From Leisingera caerulea DSM 24564 (lineage in GTDB: Bacteria; Pseudomonadota; Alphaproteobacteria; Rhodobacterales; Rhodobacteraceae), in contig NZ_KI421513.1 of NCBI RefSeq assembly GCF_000473325.1, positions 3,171,217 to 3,235,216 on the forward strand: DNA of 64,000 bases, given 5' to 3'. A program made the position numbers and the translations under genes. Shown piece by piece: positions 38,442 to 49,176 of the stretch (the first letter of the stretch is position 1; each line of letters starts with the position of its first letter). Below the pieces are notes generated by a model. It did not search any database and was not told where the DNA came from. It was given only the letters and a program-made list of their open reading frames with translations.

Positions 38442-39614
38442 ATGACCCCCGCCGCCCGCCTGCAGGCGGCCATTGAAATCCTCGACCAGGTGCTGGCGGG
38501 GGAGCCTGCGGAAAAGGCGCTGACCTCCTGGGGGCGGCGCAGCCGTTTCGCGGGCTCCAAGGACCGTGCCGCGGTGCGGGATCATGTGTTCACCGCGGTG
38601 CGCTGCTTGCGGTCCCATGCCGCCCTGGGCGGCGCTCGCAGCGGGCGGGGGCTGATCCTTGGCGCCCTGCGCGAGGCCGGGGAGGACCCGGATGAAGTGT
38701 TCACCGGCCAGGGCCACGCGCCTGCACCGCTGAGCGCGGCGGAACGGCAGCTGCCGCCGCCAGCGGAAGGGGCGGAGGCGCTGGATATCCCCGATTGGCT
38801 TTGGCCTAAGTTTCGTGCCAGCCTCGGCCAGGACGCCGAAGCCGCCGCGAGTGCCTTGCGCAGCCGGGCGCCGGTGCATCTGCGGGTGAACACGCCCAAG
38901 GGCACCTTGCAGCAGGCGCAGGACGCTTTGGCCGCGGACGGCATTGCCACCCGGCCGCATCCCGCGGCGTCCACCGCGCTGGAAATCACCGAAGGCGCCC
39001 GGAAGCTGCGCAATGCCAAGGCCTATTCGGACGGCCTGGTGGAGCTCCAGGACGCCGCTAGCCAGGCAGTGGTTGAGCAGCTGCCGCTGGAGGATGGCAT
39101 GTCCGTCCTCGATTACTGTGCCGGCGGCGGCGGCAAAAGCCTTGCCATGGCGGCCCGCGCCCGGATCCGCCTGAACGCCCATGACGCCGATCCCAGGCGG
39201 ATGAAGGACCTGCCGGAGCGGGCTGCGCGGGCAGGCGCCCCGGTGACACTGCTCTCCTCTGCGGATGTTGAGCGCAAAGCCCCCTTTGATCTGGTGCTGT
39301 GCGATGTGCCCTGTTCCGGGTCGGGATCCTGGCGGCGGGCACCTGAGGGTAAATGGCGGCTGACGCCGGAGGGCTTGCGCGCGTTGCAGGAAACCCAATC
39401 GGAAATTTTGCGCAGGGCGGCCGACCTCACCGCGCCGGGCGGCACGCTGGCCTATGCGACATGCTCTATGCTGCAGGCAGAAAACACTCAGCAGGTTCAA
39501 GCCTTTACCGCGAATAACCCTGAGTGGTCGCTGGCGGCAGAACAAAGCTGGAAGGTGCAGGATGGCACCGATGGCTTTTATGTTGCCGTGTTGACGCGCG
39601 CAAAAGGCGGTTGA
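38442..39614 (+). CDS. RsmB/NOP-family rRNA cytosine-C5 methyltransferase, 390 aa
   Basis: The N-terminal part is a NusB-like helical domain, and the C-terminal part a Rossmann methyltransferase. The SAM motif is VLDYCAGGGGKSLAMAA near residue 225, and the catalytic cysteines lie in the LVLCDVPCSGSG motif and in LAYATCSML. These two cysteine motifs mark m5C methyltransferases of RNA; the exact position modified (16S 967-like or another) cannot be read. There is no sign of truncation. Confidence 0.87.
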   Translation: MTPAARLQAAIEILDQVLAGEPAEKALTSWGRRSRFAGSKDRAAVRDHVFTAVRCLRSHAALGGARSGRGLILGALREAGEDPDEVFTGQGHAPAPLSAAERQLPPPAEGAEALDIPDWLWPKFRASLGQDAEAAASALRSRAPVHLRVNTPKGTLQQAQDALAADGIATRPHPAASTALEITEGARKLRNAKAYSDGLVELQDAASQAVVEQLPLEDGMSVLDYCAGGGGKSLAMAARARIRLNAHDADPRRMKDLPERAARAGAPVTLLSSADVERKAPFDLVLCDVPCSGSGSWRRAPEGKWRLTPEGLRALQETQSEILRRAADLTAPGGTLAYATCSMLQAENTQQVQAFTANNPEWSLAAEQSWKVQDGTDGFYVAVLTRAKGG

Positions 39615-39710
39615 TAGGGTCGCGGCCGGGAAACCCTTTGTTTTTCTTAACGTGGTTTTAACCAAAGCCGCCGCGTTATGGCGTCACCAAGCACTGACCA
39701 TGGAGCCGTA

Positions 39711-42026
39711 ATGTCCGGTCGCCAAGAGACTTCCGTTCCGGAACTGCGCGTTTACGCGCCCGAGCATGCCCGGCTTGCCGCGACGCTGCTGCTGGCCTTG
39801 ATGCTGATGTCCGGCCCCTGGCTGCTTGCGCTGCCCGACTGGATGAGCCGCGGGTTTATCATGGTGGGGCTGACGCTGGCGGCGGTGGCGGGGCTGATGG
39901 TGGTCCAGACCCGGATGCGGCTGAACGCGCGGGCGATGGCGGCAGAGCTGCTGACCGGCTTCATCGAAAAAGATGCCACCCCCAGCTTTGTCACCGATGA
40001 CGACGGGGTGATCCACGCCTGCAACGGCGCCGCGGCAAAGCGGTTTCAGGATGGCAGCCGGGACACGCTGTCGGGCACGTTGCGCTCGATCCTGGCTAAC
40101 CCCTCTGCCGTGCTGTACCGGCTGCAAAGCCGCGCCCGCGTCGATGGTGCCGCGCGCGAAGATATCGTGACCCGGCGCGGCCATGTCCGGTTGGCGGTGC
40201 ACCAGATGACTGGCGGCAGTTTCCTGTGGCGGGTTGAAGATATTCAGGACCGTGGCGGCAATAGCCGCGGCGCGGAGTCGATGCCGGTGCCGATGATTAC
40301 CGTAGGCCGCACCGGCGCTGTCCTGTTCATGAACGAGGCGGCCCGTAAGCTGATCGGCGAACGGGTGAAATCCACCGACCGCCTGTTCCCTGCGCTGCCG
40401 GTTCTGCCGGGGCGGATCAACACGCTCAGCACCAAGAACGGTCCGGTGCAGGTTCTGGTCAGCGAAAACAACCGCACCCAGGGCCGCAGCGAGCTGTTCC
40501 TGATGGAAGTGGACGAAGGCGGGCTGGACGCGGCGCAGGCCGGGCTGGAGGCCTTGCCGGTGCCTTTCCTGAAGGTGGCGCCGACCGGCGAGATCCTGAC
40601 CACCAACCGGATGGCCCTGCGCCTGCTGGGGGTGGAAAGCTGCGCCAATCTGAAACTTGGACAGCTGATGGAGGGCCTTGGCCGCCCGATGTCCGATTGG
40701 CTGCGGGATACCGCTGACGGGCTGGCGCCCAACAAATCCGAATTTCTGCGCCTGTCGCGCTCGGACAAGGAGGTTTTTGTCCAGGTCACCCTGACCCGCG
40801 TGGTCGAAGAAGGCACCCCGGTGCTGATTGCGGTGCTGAACGACGCGACCGAGCTGAAGACGCTGGAAGCGCAGTTCGTGCAAAGCCAGAAGATGCAGGC
40901 GATCGGCCAGCTGGCGGGCGGTGTGGCGCATGACTTCAACAACCTGCTGACGGCGATTTCCGGCCATTGCGACCTGCTGCTGCTGCGCCACGATCAGGGC
41001 GATCAGGATTATGGCGATCTGATTCAGATCCATGAGAATGCCAACCGTGCGGCCTCGCTGGTCAGCCAGCTGCTGGCGTTCTCGCGCAAGCAGACGCTGC
41101 AGCCGGAAATCCTGGATGTGCGCGACACGCTGTCGGATCTGACCCATCTGCTGAACCGCCTTGTGGGCGAAAAGGTCACGCTGACCCTCAGCCACGATCC
41201 GGTGATGAAATCCATCCGCGCCGACAAGCGGCAGCTGGAACAGGTGCTGATGAACCTTGTGGTGAACGCGCGCGATGCGATGCCGCAGGGCGGTGAAATC
41301 CGGGTGGAGACCGAGGTGCTGTCGCTGGACAAACCGCTGGAGCGGGACCGCGCCACCGTGCCTGCCGGCGATTGGGTCACTGTGAAGGTTTCGGACGAAG
41401 GTGTCGGGATCGCGCCCGACAAGCTGCAGAAGGTGTTTGAACCCTTCTACACCACCAAGCGCACGGGCGAGGGCACCGGCCTGGGCCTGTCCACGGCTTA
41501 CGGCATCATCAAACAGACCGGCGGCTATATTTTTGTCGACTCGGTCAAGGGGCACGGCACCCAGTTCACGCTGTTCTTCCCGGTCTTCAAGCAGCAGGCG
41601 GATGCGCTGGCCGTCGAAAAGCCTGCCGAGGCGGAGGACAAGACCGCTGCCAACCAGCATGGCGAGGGCGTGGTGCTGCTGGTCGAGGACGAGGCGCCGG
41701 TGCGGGCCTTTGCCTCCCGCGCGCTGCGGATGCGCGGCTATACTGTGCTGGAGGCAGAGTCGGCCGAGGATGCGCTGCGCACGCTGGAGGATCCCGGCCT
41801 GACGGTGGATGTGTTTGTCACCGACGTGGTGATGCCTGGCATGGATGGCCCCAGCTGGGTGCGCGAAGCGCTGAAGGAGCGGCCCGATACCCGTGTGGTC
41901 TTTGTGTCCGGTTATGCCGAAGGCGCCTTTGGCGAGGCGCAGCCGGAGGTGCCGAACTCGGTCTTCCTGCCCAAGCCTTTCTCTTTGAACCAGCTGACCG
42001 AAACGGTGCACGCCCAGCTGCACTGA
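39711..42026 (+). CDS. cckA: CckA-type hybrid histidine kinase, 771 aa
   Basis: Membrane-bound kinase/phosphatase at the top of the CckA-ChpT-CtrA relay, which in Rhodobacteraceae controls motility and gene-transfer-agent genes. Two membrane helices cover about residues 20-62, followed by PAS-like modules. The phosphoacceptor is His407 in [15 protein letters not shown]. The ATPase has [16 protein letters not shown] and [19 protein letters not shown] receiver domain ends the protein, with Asp705 in [11 protein letters not shown]. The ATG at 39711 is chosen because a GGAG site lies six bases upstream; 39678 is an in-frame alternative. Confidence 0.93.
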   Translation: MSGRQETSVPELRVYAPEHARLAATLLLALMLMSGPWLLALPDWMSRGFIMVGLTLAAVAGLMVVQTRMRLNARAMAAELLTGFIEKDATPSFVTDDDGVIHACNGAAAKRFQDGSRDTLSGTLRSILANPSAVLYRLQSRARVDGAAREDIVTRRGHVRLAVHQMTGGSFLWRVEDIQDRGGNSRGAESMPVPMITVGRTGAVLFMNEAARKLIGERVKSTDRLFPALPVLPGRINTLSTKNGPVQVLVSENNRTQGRSELFLMEVDEGGLDAAQAGLEALPVPFLKVAPTGEILTTNRMALRLLGVESCANLKLGQLMEGLGRPMSDWLRDTADGLAPNKSEFLRLSRSDKEVFVQVTLTRVVEEGTPVLIAVLNDATELKTLEAQFVQSQKMQAIGQLAGGVAHDFNNLLTAISGHCDLLLLRHDQGDQDYGDLIQIHENANRAASLVSQLLAFSRKQTLQPEILDVRDTLSDLTHLLNRLVGEKVTLTLSHDPVMKSIRADKRQLEQVLMNLVVNARDAMPQGGEIRVETEVLSLDKPLERDRATVPAGDWVTVKVSDEGVGIAPDKLQKVFEPFYTTKRTGEGTGLGLSTAYGIIKQTGGYIFVDSVKGHGTQFTLFFPVFKQQADALAVEKPAEAEDKTAANQHGEGVVLLVEDEAPVRAFASRALRMRGYTVLEAESAEDALRTLEDPGLTVDVFVTDVVMPGMDGPSWVREALKERPDTRVVFVSGYAEGAFGEAQPEVPNSVFLPKPFSLNQLTETVHAQLH

Positions 42027-42043
42027 GCCGCGGGCAGCAGCTG

Positions 42044-42075
42044 GAAAAAACAAGCCGCTGGGTCCGGCGGCTTGT
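42044..42075 (-). terminator. Terminator between cckA and the sulfotransferase-like gene
   Basis: Stem ACAAGCCGC/GCGGCTTGT (9 bp). On the minus strand it is followed by six T (complement of the A run at 42045-42050), ending the sulfotransferase transcript. On the plus strand the trailing GTCTTT is weaker. Confidence 0.75.
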
Positions 42076-42080
42076 GTCTT

Positions 42081-42680
42081 TCAGCTAACCGGGATCGACT
42101 GGTACATCTCGAACTCCGCCGCCCGTTTGCGCCGCAGCCGCGCCTCTGACTCGGGACACACCGGCAGCTCAACCACCGGGCTGACGTTCTTGCGCTCCAG
42201 GTGCAGTTCTATGTCCAGCCGCTGTTCCAGGAAAGTTTTCAGCCCGTTCTGGTCCTCATACCGGAACAGATGGCTGACTTTGCAGCCGTTTGGCTGCGCT
42301 TCCAGGAACTTTGCCTGGCTGCCGACATTGGCATAGGCGGGGGGCTTGCCCTTGCAGCAGGCGTGCAGGAAGTCGTCGAAAGTTACACCCTTGCTCGAGT
42401 TCGGCTTGCCGTCCAGCGCGGGCCGCTGGCGGTAGCGGTACCAGCTGCCCAGCCAGCTGACCGGCTCCCGCATCACAGCTGCAACCTCCAGTTCCGCGCC
42501 GCAAACCTTTTCATACATCGGCCGGATCCAGCGGTTGTAACGGTAGAGCGGCGCGTGCTTCAGCTCCGGCGGGCCGGAAATCACCAGATCGGCCCGGTCG
42601 CGCAACGCTGCCTGGAAAGCGGTGGTGCCGGTCTTGGGAACGGACAGAAGCGCCAGCCGTTCCTTGAAAAATATCATCAT
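42081..42680 (-). CDS. Sulfotransferase-like protein, 199 aa
   Basis: The N-terminus LALLSVPKTGTTAFQAAL has the phosphosulfate-binding P-loop of sulfotransferases (SVPKTGTT). A second phosphate-binding region VMREPVSWLGSWYRYRQ occurs near residue 90, as in that fold. The remainder is too divergent to name a substrate; relatives act on sugars or glycans. Starts at 42680 and 42677 are adjacent ATG codons; longer frames include a non-conserved 20 residues. It is divergent from recA. Confidence 0.72.
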   Translation of the reverse strand: MMIFFKERLALLSVPKTGTTAFQAALRDRADLVISGPPELKHAPLYRYNRWIRPMYEKVCGAELEVAAVMREPVSWLGSWYRYRQRPALDGKPNSSKGVTFDDFLHACCKGKPPAYANVGSQAKFLEAQPNGCKVSHLFRYEDQNGLKTFLEQRLDIELHLERKNVSPVVELPVCPESEARLRRKRAAEFEMYQSIPVS

Positions 42681-42773
42681 TCCGTTAACTGCCCGGTAAA
42701 AATTCTTGCTCGGCCTTATCCATAAACCTCTCTTTAACATCCTGCCCCTGATGTGGGTACATCAGTTTTACTG

Positions 42774-42802
42774 TTGCAATGTTCCCGGTTTGATCTCATA
42801 AG
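42774..42802 (+). promoter_or_regulatory. Candidate recA promoter
   Basis: TTGCAA at 42774-42779 and CATAAG at 42797-42802 are 17 bases apart. The LexA box begins at 42803, right behind the -10, so a bound repressor would block initiation. Confidence 0.5.
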
Positions 42803-42817
42803 GAACAAGAGGTGAAC
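42803..42817. promoter_or_regulatory. Alphaproteobacterial LexA (SOS) box upstream of recA
   Basis: GAACAAGAGGTGAAC is GAACN7GAAC, the reverse form of GTTCN7GTTC, the LexA consensus in Alphaproteobacteria. A degenerate copy, GTTCN7GATC, lies just upstream at 42781-42795. The box is 57 bases before the recA start. Confidence 0.88.
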
Positions 42818-42873
42818 AAAGCAGTGATTGCCGCACGCCCCGGTGTGTGACAGATAGAAAGGGACAAGGGACT

Positions 42874-43941
42874 ATGGCGGATCTTTTGACCATGAAAAAT
42901 AAAGTAAGCGGTGACAAGCAAAAGGCGCTCGACAGCGCGCTTGCCCAGATTGAGCGGCAGTTCGGCAAGGGCTCCATCATGAAGCTCGGCGATGGCACAG
43001 CCCTGCAGGAGATCGAGGCCAGTTCGACCGGCTCCCTGGGGCTTGACATCGCGCTGGGGATCGGCGGCCTGCCGATGGGCCGGATCATCGAAATTTACGG
43101 GCCCGAAAGCTCGGGCAAGACCACGCTGACGCTGCATTGCATTGCGGAACAGCAGAAAAAGGGCGGTGTCTGCGCCTTTGTCGACGCGGAACACGCGCTG
43201 GACCCGCAGTATGCGGCCAAGCTGGGCGTCGATCTGGATGAGCTGTTGATCTCGCAGCCAGATACCGGTGAGCAGGCGCTGGAAATCACTGACACGCTGG
43301 TGCGTTCCGGCGCGGTCAACATGGTGATTGTCGACTCGGTGGCGGCATTGACCCCCAAGTCGGAGCTTGAGGGCGATATGGGCGACAGCAGCGTCGGCGT
43401 GCAGGCCCGCCTGATGAGCCAGGCGATGCGCAAGCTGACCGGCTCCATCAGCCGCTCCAAGTGCATGGTGATCTTCATCAACCAGATCCGCATGAAGATC
43501 GGCGTGATGTTCGGCTCCCCCGAAACCACCACCGGCGGCAACGCGCTGAAATTCTACTCCTCCGTCCGCCTGGATATCCGCCGCATCGGCGCGATCAAGG
43601 ACCGGGACGAGGTGGTCGGCAACTCCACCCGCGTCAAGGTCGTCAAGAACAAGGTGGCGCCGCCGTTCAAGCAGGTGGAATTCGACATCATGTATGGCGA
43701 GGGCATCTCCAAGATGGGCGAACTGCTGGACCTGGGCGTGGCGGCCGGTGTCGTCAACAAGTCCGGCGCCTGGTTCTCTTACGGGGATGAGCGGATCGGG
43801 CAAGGGCGGGAGAACGCCAAGGTGTTCCTGCGCGAAAACCCTGCCATTGCCTATGATATCGAGGACAAGATCCGCGCGTCGCACGGGCTGGAATTCGAAC
43901 GCCCGGATCTGGACGGCGCCGACGATATCCTTGAGGCCTAA
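42874..43941 (+). CDS. recA: Recombinase RecA, 355 aa
   Basis: The Walker A motif is GPESSGKTT near residue 70. The L1/L2 and monomer-interface segments are standard ([45 protein letters not shown]). RecA forms filaments on single-stranded DNA and drives LexA self-cleavage. The start at 42874 ([10 protein letters not shown]) is chosen from family alignment; an earlier in-frame start at 42847 lies in the leader. The upstream LexA box shows autogenous SOS control. A terminator follows at 43977. Confidence 0.98.
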   Translation: MADLLTMKNKVSGDKQKALDSALAQIERQFGKGSIMKLGDGTALQEIEASSTGSLGLDIALGIGGLPMGRIIEIYGPESSGKTTLTLHCIAEQQKKGGVCAFVDAEHALDPQYAAKLGVDLDELLISQPDTGEQALEITDTLVRSGAVNMVIVDSVAALTPKSELEGDMGDSSVGVQARLMSQAMRKLTGSISRSKCMVIFINQIRMKIGVMFGSPETTTGGNALKFYSSVRLDIRRIGAIKDRDEVVGNSTRVKVVKNKVAPPFKQVEFDIMYGEGISKMGELLDLGVAAGVVNKSGAWFSYGDERIGQGRENAKVFLRENPAIAYDIEDKIRASHGLEFERPDLDGADDILEA

Positions 43942-43976
43942 GCGCCGGATAATCTGATCAAATCTCAAGAACATGA

Positions 43977-44003
43977 GGGCGTGGCGCAGGCCGCGCCCTT
44001 TTT
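43977..44003 (+). terminator. Rho-independent terminator of recA
   Basis: Stem GGGCGTGGC/GCCGCGCCC (9 bp with one G-U pair, loop GCAG) followed by five T. Confidence 0.85.
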
Positions 44004-44038
44004 CATGGGCGCCGCCGCTTCCCGCTGTAGACAGTGCC

Positions 44039-44076
44039 CCGGCAGGCGGGTAAACCTGCCCGGAACGCTTGTTTTT
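44039..44076 (+). other. Stem-loop with T-rich tail in the alaS leader
   Basis: CCGGCAGG (44039-44046) pairs with CCTGCCCGG (44055-44063, one bulged base), followed 12 bases on by GTTTTT. It could be an attenuator ahead of alaS or a second terminator of recA; no regulatory alternative fold is visible. Confidence 0.3.
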
Positions 44077-44098
44077 AAGCCCGCAAGAGATCCCGCAT

Positions 44099-46750
44099 AT
44101 GCCGACGCTCAACGATATCCGCTCTACCTTTCTGAACTACTTTGCCAAACAGGGGCATGAGGTCGTCGACTCCAGCCCGCTGGTGCCGCGCAACGATCCG
44201 ACGCTGATGTTCACCAACTCCGGCATGGTGCAGTTCAAAAACTGCTTCACCGGGGTGGAAACGCGCGACTACAAACGCGCGACATCGTCGCAGAAATGCG
44301 TCCGCGCAGGCGGCAAGCACAACGACCTAGACAACGTGGGCTATACCGCGCGCCACCACACGTTCTTTGAGATGCTCGGCAACTTCTCCTTTGGCGATTA
44401 CTTCAAGGAAGAGGCGATCCCCTTTGCCTGGGAGCTGATCACCAAGGAATTCGATATTCCGAAGGACCGGCTGTACACCACCGTCTATCACACTGATGAC
44501 GAGGCCTTTGAAATCTGGAAGAAGATGGGCGTGCCGGAGGACCGGATCATCCGGATCGCAACCTCCGACAACTTCTGGCAGATGGGCGACACCGGCCCCT
44601 GCGGACCCTGCACCGAGATCTTCTATGACCACGGCGACCACATCTGGGGCGGCCCTCCGGGCTCGCCCGAGGAAGACGGCGACCGCTTTATCGAGATCTG
44701 GAACCTCGTCTTCATGCAGAACGAGCGCTTCGCCGACGGCACCATGGTGGACCTGGACATGCAGTCCATCGACACCGGCATGGGGCTGGAGCGGATTGCG
44801 GCACTGCTGCAGGGCACCCACGACAACTACGAAACCGACCTGTTCAAGGCGCTGATCGAAGCCTCGGCGAATGTCACGAACACCGATCCGTTCGGCGACC
44901 AGAATGTGCATCACCGGGTGATCGCCGATCACCTGCGGTCCTGCTCGTTCCTGATTGCCGAGGGCGTGCTGCCGTCGAACGAGGGCCGCGGCTACGTTCT
45001 GCGCCGGATCATGCGCCGCGCGATGCGCCACGCATCGCTGCTGGGCGCCACCGATCCGGTGATGCACAAGCTGGTGCCGTCGCTGGTTCAGAAGATGGGC
45101 GCGGCCTATCCGGAGCTTGGTCAGGGCCAGGCGCTGATCGAAGAGACCTTTGAGCAGGAGGAAACCCGTTTCCTCAAGACCCTGGACCGTGGCTTGAAAC
45201 TGCTGGACGAAGCCTCTGCCGATCTGGGGCAGGGCGACGTGCTGCCGGGCGAGACCGCTTTCAAACTGTATGACACCTACGGCTTCCCGCTCGACCTGAC
45301 GCAGGACGCGCTGCGGGTCAAGGAAATTGAAGTCGACACCGACGGCTTTGACGCTGCCATGAAAGCGCAGAAGGAGCAGTCCCGCGCTGGCGGCATCGGG
45401 CTGGGTGAAGCCGCGGACGTGAAGGTCTACTTCGACATTCTGGACGCCGTGGGTCCGACTGATTTCCTGGGCTATGAGACCGAGAAGGCCGAAGGCCAGA
45501 TCGCGGCCATCGTCAAGGACGGTGCACAGCTGCAATCCGCGTCCAAGGGCGAGACGGTTCAGATCATCCTGAACCAGACGCCGTTCTATGGCGAAGCCGG
45601 CGGCCAGGTGGGCGACACCGGGGTGCTGACCGTGGAAGGCGGCGCAGCCCGCATCACCGACACCAAGAAGGTGGAGGGGCTGTTCCTGCACATCGCCGAG
45701 GTGACCGAGGGCGAGGTAGCCGCCGGGCAGGGCGCGACGATGGAAGTGGACCACGACCGCCGCAGCAAGATCCGTGCCAACCACTCCGCCACGCACCTGC
45801 TGCACGAAGCGCTGCGCAACGCATTGGGTGAACATGTGGCGCAGAAGGGCTCGCTGAATGCTGCTGACCGTCTGCGCTTTGACTTCAGCCACAACAAGGC
45901 GATGAGTGCTGATGAGCTGGCCAAAGTCGGTGCGGAAGTGAATGATTTCATCCGCCAGAACACGCCGGTCTCCACCCGGATCATGACCCCGGATGATGCG
46001 CGCGATCTGGGCGCCCAGGCGCTGTTCGGCGAGAAATACGGCGACGAGGTCCGCGTGGTCTCCATGGGCCGTGCGCCAACCGGCAAGGGCCATGACGGCG
46101 ACACCTACTCGATTGAGCTGTGCGGCGGCACCCATGTGAAGCAGACCGGCGACATCGGCACCTTCGTGATTCTGGGCGACAGCGCGTCTTCGGCCGGCGT
46201 CCGCCGGATTGAGGCGCTGACCGGTGCGGCAGCTGTTGAGCATCTGGAGCGCGAAGCGGGCCGCATGGCTGAGGTTGCTGGCGCGCTGAAGGCGCAGCCT
46301 GCAGAAGTTCTGGACCGCCTCAAGGCGATGATGGATGAGCGAAAGGCGCTGCAGAATGAGATTTCCAATCTCAAGCAGCAGATCGCCATGGGCGGTGGTT
46401 CCGGCGGCGGTGCCGAGGCTAAGGAGGTGAATGGCAAGAAGTTCCTGGCCCAAGCGCTGCAGGGCGTTTCCGGCAAGGACCTGCGCGGTCTCATCGACAA
46501 GCACAAACAGAACATCGGGTCCGGTGTAATCCTGCTGATCGCCGAGGATGATGGAAAGGTGGCCGTGGCCGCCGGCGTGACCGACGATCTGACCGGCGAA
46601 GTCTCTGCCGTGGACGTACTGAAAGCCGCGGTTCCGGCTGTTGGCGGCAAGGGCGGCGGCGGCCGTCCGGACATGGCCCAGGGCGGCGGCAAGGACTTCT
46701 CCGGCGCTGAGGAAGCCATCAAGGCCGCGGAGGCCGTGCTGGCTGGCTGA
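44099..46750 (+). CDS. alaS: Alanyl-tRNA synthetase, 883 aa
   Basis: Class II synthetase that charges tRNA-Ala, with its own editing domain. Motif 1-3 regions are present ([23 protein letters not shown], the [20 protein letters not shown] region, [10 protein letters not shown]). The editing domain has the zinc-binding [11 protein letters not shown] and [13 protein letters not shown]. The C-terminal domain ends with an alanine- and glycine-rich tail ([16 protein letters not shown]). Length is close to E. coli AlaS (876). The start at 44099 ([15 protein letters not shown]) is the standard N-terminus. Confidence 0.97.
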   Translation: MPTLNDIRSTFLNYFAKQGHEVVDSSPLVPRNDPTLMFTNSGMVQFKNCFTGVETRDYKRATSSQKCVRAGGKHNDLDNVGYTARHHTFFEMLGNFSFGDYFKEEAIPFAWELITKEFDIPKDRLYTTVYHTDDEAFEIWKKMGVPEDRIIRIATSDNFWQMGDTGPCGPCTEIFYDHGDHIWGGPPGSPEEDGDRFIEIWNLVFMQNERFADGTMVDLDMQSIDTGMGLERIAALLQGTHDNYETDLFKALIEASANVTNTDPFGDQNVHHRVIADHLRSCSFLIAEGVLPSNEGRGYVLRRIMRRAMRHASLLGATDPVMHKLVPSLVQKMGAAYPELGQGQALIEETFEQEETRFLKTLDRGLKLLDEASADLGQGDVLPGETAFKLYDTYGFPLDLTQDALRVKEIEVDTDGFDAAMKAQKEQSRAGGIGLGEAADVKVYFDILDAVGPTDFLGYETEKAEGQIAAIVKDGAQLQSASKGETVQIILNQTPFYGEAGGQVGDTGVLTVEGGAARITDTKKVEGLFLHIAEVTEGEVAAGQGATMEVDHDRRSKIRANHSATHLLHEALRNALGEHVAQKGSLNAADRLRFDFSHNKAMSADELAKVGAEVNDFIRQNTPVSTRIMTPDDARDLGAQALFGEKYGDEVRVVSMGRAPTGKGHDGDTYSIELCGGTHVKQTGDIGTFVILGDSASSAGVRRIEALTGAAAVEHLEREAGRMAEVAGALKAQPAEVLDRLKAMMDERKALQNEISNLKQQIAMGGGSGGGAEAKEVNGKKFLAQALQGVSGKDLRGLIDKHKQNIGSGVILLIAEDDGKVAVAAGVTDDLTGEVSAVDVLKAAVPAVGGKGGGGRPDMAQGGGKDFSGAEEAIKAAEAVLAG

Positions 46751-46773
46751 CCATTTGGTCAAAAAACACTTGG

Positions 46774-46807
46774 TCTTTCCGGCAAACTGCCTAAGCTGCC
46801 GGAAAGA
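46774..46807. repeat. 11-bp inverted repeat between alaS and the DUF1330 gene
   Basis: TCTTTCCGGCA and TGCCGGAAAGA pair perfectly around a 12-base loop. No T run follows on the plus strand. It may mark the end of the alaS transcript. Confidence 0.45.
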
Positions 46808-46828
46808 TCATAATACTGGGAGGCTCCG

Positions 46829-47116
46829 ATGCCCGCGCTTTGGATTGCACATGTGACCGTCACCGATGCCGATGCCTATGGCAAATACGCTGAACTGGCA
46901 GGCCCGGCCATTGCCAAGCATGGCGGCGAGTTCATCGCCCGCGGCGGCCGGTTCGTGCAGCTGGAGGGCACGGAGCGCCCGCGCAACGTGGTGGCCCGGT
47001 TCCCGAGCGTCGAGGCGGCTGTCGATTGTTATCACAGCCCGGAATACCAGGAAGCGCTGGACCACGCGCGCGGCGCCTCCGAGCGGGAGCTGATGGTGGT
47101 GGAGACCAGCGAGTAA
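46829..47116 (+). CDS. DUF1330 family protein, 95 aa
   Basis: A small dimeric alpha-beta barrel protein. Sequence hallmarks are LWIAHVTVTDADAYGKY at the start, FVQLEG in the middle and the final block RFPSVEAAVDCYHSPEYQEAL. Function of the family is unestablished. Its ribosome-binding site (GGGAGGC) lies six bases upstream. It is followed by two terminators in a row. Confidence 0.88.
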   Translation: MPALWIAHVTVTDADAYGKYAELAGPAIAKHGGEFIARGGRFVQLEGTERPRNVVARFPSVEAAVDCYHSPEYQEALDHARGASERELMVVETSE

Positions 47117-47130
47117 AGGCTGGTGCTCGT

Positions 47131-47151
47131 GGCGGCTCTGCCGCCTTTTTT
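47131..47151 (+). terminator. Terminator of the DUF1330 gene
   Basis: GGCGGC/GCCGCC with loop TCT, followed by six T. Confidence 0.85.
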
Positions 47152-47173
47152 GAGTATTTTCGGGAAAGATGAA

Positions 47174-47197
47174 GGGGCGCCTTGGGTGCCCCTTTTT
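47174..47197 (+). terminator. Second terminator behind DUF1330
   Basis: GGGGCGCC/GGTGCCCC (8 bp, one G-U pair, loop TTG) followed by five T. It is preceded at 47154-47173 by the TATTT...AGATGAAG motif shared with 12590-12608. Confidence 0.75.
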
Positions 47198-47226
47198 GCT
47201 GTGCGGCAGTGCAGGCCCGCCGCAAG

Positions 47227-47251
47227 AAAAAGGCGCCCGAAGGCGCCTTTT
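47227..47251. terminator. Bidirectional terminator of typA
   Basis: GGCGCC with loop CGAA (TTCG on the other strand), flanked by A and T runs, so it acts on both strands. It lies 11 bases past the typA stop on the minus strand. Confidence 0.9.
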
Positions 47252-47261
47252 CCGGTTTGGG

Positions 47262-49082
47262 TCAGCTTGCGGCCTTGGACATCCGCTTGCGCTCATGCGG
47301 GTCCAGATAGCGCTTGCGCAGGCGCACGCTGTTCGGTGTCACCTCAACCAGTTCGTCGTCGTTGATGTAGGCAATCGCTTCTTCCAGAGAGAGCGTCATC
47401 GGCGTGGTCAGGCGCACGGCCTCGTCAGTGCCGGAGGCGCGCACGTTGGTCAGCTTCTTGCCCTTCAGCGGGTTCACTTCCAGATCGTTGTCACGGGAGT
47501 GTTCCCCGATGATCATGCCGGTGTAGACGTCAGCCTGGGCACCGATCATCATCTTGCCGCGCTCTTCCAGGTTCCACAGCGCGTAAGCAACCGACTGGCC
47601 GTTTTCCATCGAGATCAGCACGCCGGCACGGCGGCCCGGGATCGAACCCTTGTGCGGTGCCCAGCCGTGGAACACGCGGTTCAGCACGCCGGTGCCGCGG
47701 GTGTCGGTCAGAAACTCGCCGTGATAGCCGATGAGGCCGCGCGACGGCACATGTGCAATGATGCGGGTCTTGCCTGCGCCTGCCGGTTTCATCTCCACCA
47801 GCTCACCCTTGCGGGCGCCGGTCAGCTTTTCGATCACCGCGCCGGAGTATTCGTCGTCCACGTCGATGGTGGCTTCTTCGATCGGCTCCATGCGGACGCC
47901 GTCGACTTCCTTCATGATCACCTGCGGGCGGGAGATCGACAGCTCGAACCCTTCGCGGCGCATGTTTTCGATCAAAACACCCATCTGCAGTTCGCCACGG
48001 CCCGAAACCTCAAACGCCTCGCCGCCGGGGGTATCGGCGATCTTGATGGCGACGTTGGATTCAGCCTCTTTCATCAGACGGTCGCGGATGACGCGGGACT
48101 GAACCTTTTTGCCGTCACGGCCGGCCAGGGGGCTGTCATTGATGCCGAAGGTCACGGTGATGGTGGGCGGGTCGATCGGCTGGGCGTCCAGCGGTTCGTC
48201 CACGGCCAGAGCACAGATGGTGTCAGCCACAGTGGCCTTGGCCATTCCGGCGATGGACACGATGTCGCCTGCCTGGGCTTCTTCGATGTCCTGCTGGGCC
48301 AGGCCGCGGAAAGCCTGAATCCGGGTGACGCGGAACTGCTCGATTTTCTGGCCCATGCGGGTCAGCGCCTGCACGGTGGCACCTACTTTGAGGGTGCCGG
48401 ATTCGACGCGGCCGGTCAGAAGGCGGCCCACAAACGGGTCGCTGCCAAGCGTGGTCGCCAGCATCCGGAAGTCGTCGTTCTGACGCTTGATCTGCTTGGG
48501 TTCCGGCACGTGGTTCACAATCAGGTTGAACAGCGCGTGCAGATCCTTGCGGGGGCCGTCCAGCTCCGCGTCGGCCCAGCCGTTGCGGCCGGAGGCGTAC
48601 ATGTGCGGGAAGTCCAGCTGGTCCTCATTTGCATCCAGAGACGCAAAGAGGTCAAAGCATTCGTCCAGCGCGCGGTCGGGTTCGGCATCGGGCTTGTCGA
48701 CCTTGTTCAGCACCACAATCGGGCGCAGGCCCAGGGCCAGCGCCTTGGAGGTCACGAATTTGGTCTGCGGCATCGGGCCTTCGGCAGCGTCCACAAGCAG
48801 CACCACGCCGTCGACCATCGACAGGATCCGCTCCACCTCGCCGCCGAAATCGGCGTGGCCGGGGGTGTCAACGATGTTGATCCGGGTGCCGTTCCACTCG
48901 ACCGAGGTGGGTTTGGCAAAAATAGTGATGCCGCGCTCGCGCTCAAGATCGTTGCTGTCCATGGCGCGTTCCGCCACAGCCTGATTTTCGCGGAAGGCGC
49001 CGGATTGTTTCAGCAGCTCGTCAACCAGGGTGGTTTTGCCGTGGTCAACGTGAGCAATGATCGCAATGTTGCGCAAGTCCAT
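47262..49082 (-). CDS. typA: Ribosome-associated GTPase TypA/BipA, 606 aa
   Basis: A translation-factor GTPase related to EF-G. The G domain has [19 protein letters not shown] at the start, [35 protein letters not shown] (G2-G3) and [15 protein letters not shown] (G4). The C-terminal domains carry the family's own segment [19 protein letters not shown]. It binds 70S ribosomes or 30S subunits under stress and helps assembly at low temperature. Length is typical. Confidence 0.96.
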   Translation of the reverse strand: MDLRNIAIIAHVDHGKTTLVDELLKQSGAFRENQAVAERAMDSNDLERERGITIFAKPTSVEWNGTRINIVDTPGHADFGGEVERILSMVDGVVLLVDAAEGPMPQTKFVTSKALALGLRPIVVLNKVDKPDAEPDRALDECFDLFASLDANEDQLDFPHMYASGRNGWADAELDGPRKDLHALFNLIVNHVPEPKQIKRQNDDFRMLATTLGSDPFVGRLLTGRVESGTLKVGATVQALTRMGQKIEQFRVTRIQAFRGLAQQDIEEAQAGDIVSIAGMAKATVADTICALAVDEPLDAQPIDPPTITVTFGINDSPLAGRDGKKVQSRVIRDRLMKEAESNVAIKIADTPGGEAFEVSGRGELQMGVLIENMRREGFELSISRPQVIMKEVDGVRMEPIEEATIDVDDEYSGAVIEKLTGARKGELVEMKPAGAGKTRIIAHVPSRGLIGYHGEFLTDTRGTGVLNRVFHGWAPHKGSIPGRRAGVLISMENGQSVAYALWNLEERGKMMIGAQADVYTGMIIGEHSRDNDLEVNPLKGKKLTNVRASGTDEAVRLTTPMTLSLEEAIAYINDDELVEVTPNSVRLRKRYLDPHERKRMSKAAS

Positions 49083-49176
49083 GACGTTCGCCTTTGTAAG
49101 GAAGTTGGGCCGCGCATAGCCCGAACCCCGCGCAAAGGCCAGAGGAAAACCGCCCTGAGGCGTTTTCTAGCGCGGA

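Noticed and set aside
39684..42053. Long minus-strand frame opposite cckA
   Set aside because: No domain recognised, biased composition; the plus frame has a full kinase and receiver.
44327..46762. 811-residue minus-strand frame opposite alaS
   Set aside because: Shadow of alaS with the same codon-bias effect.
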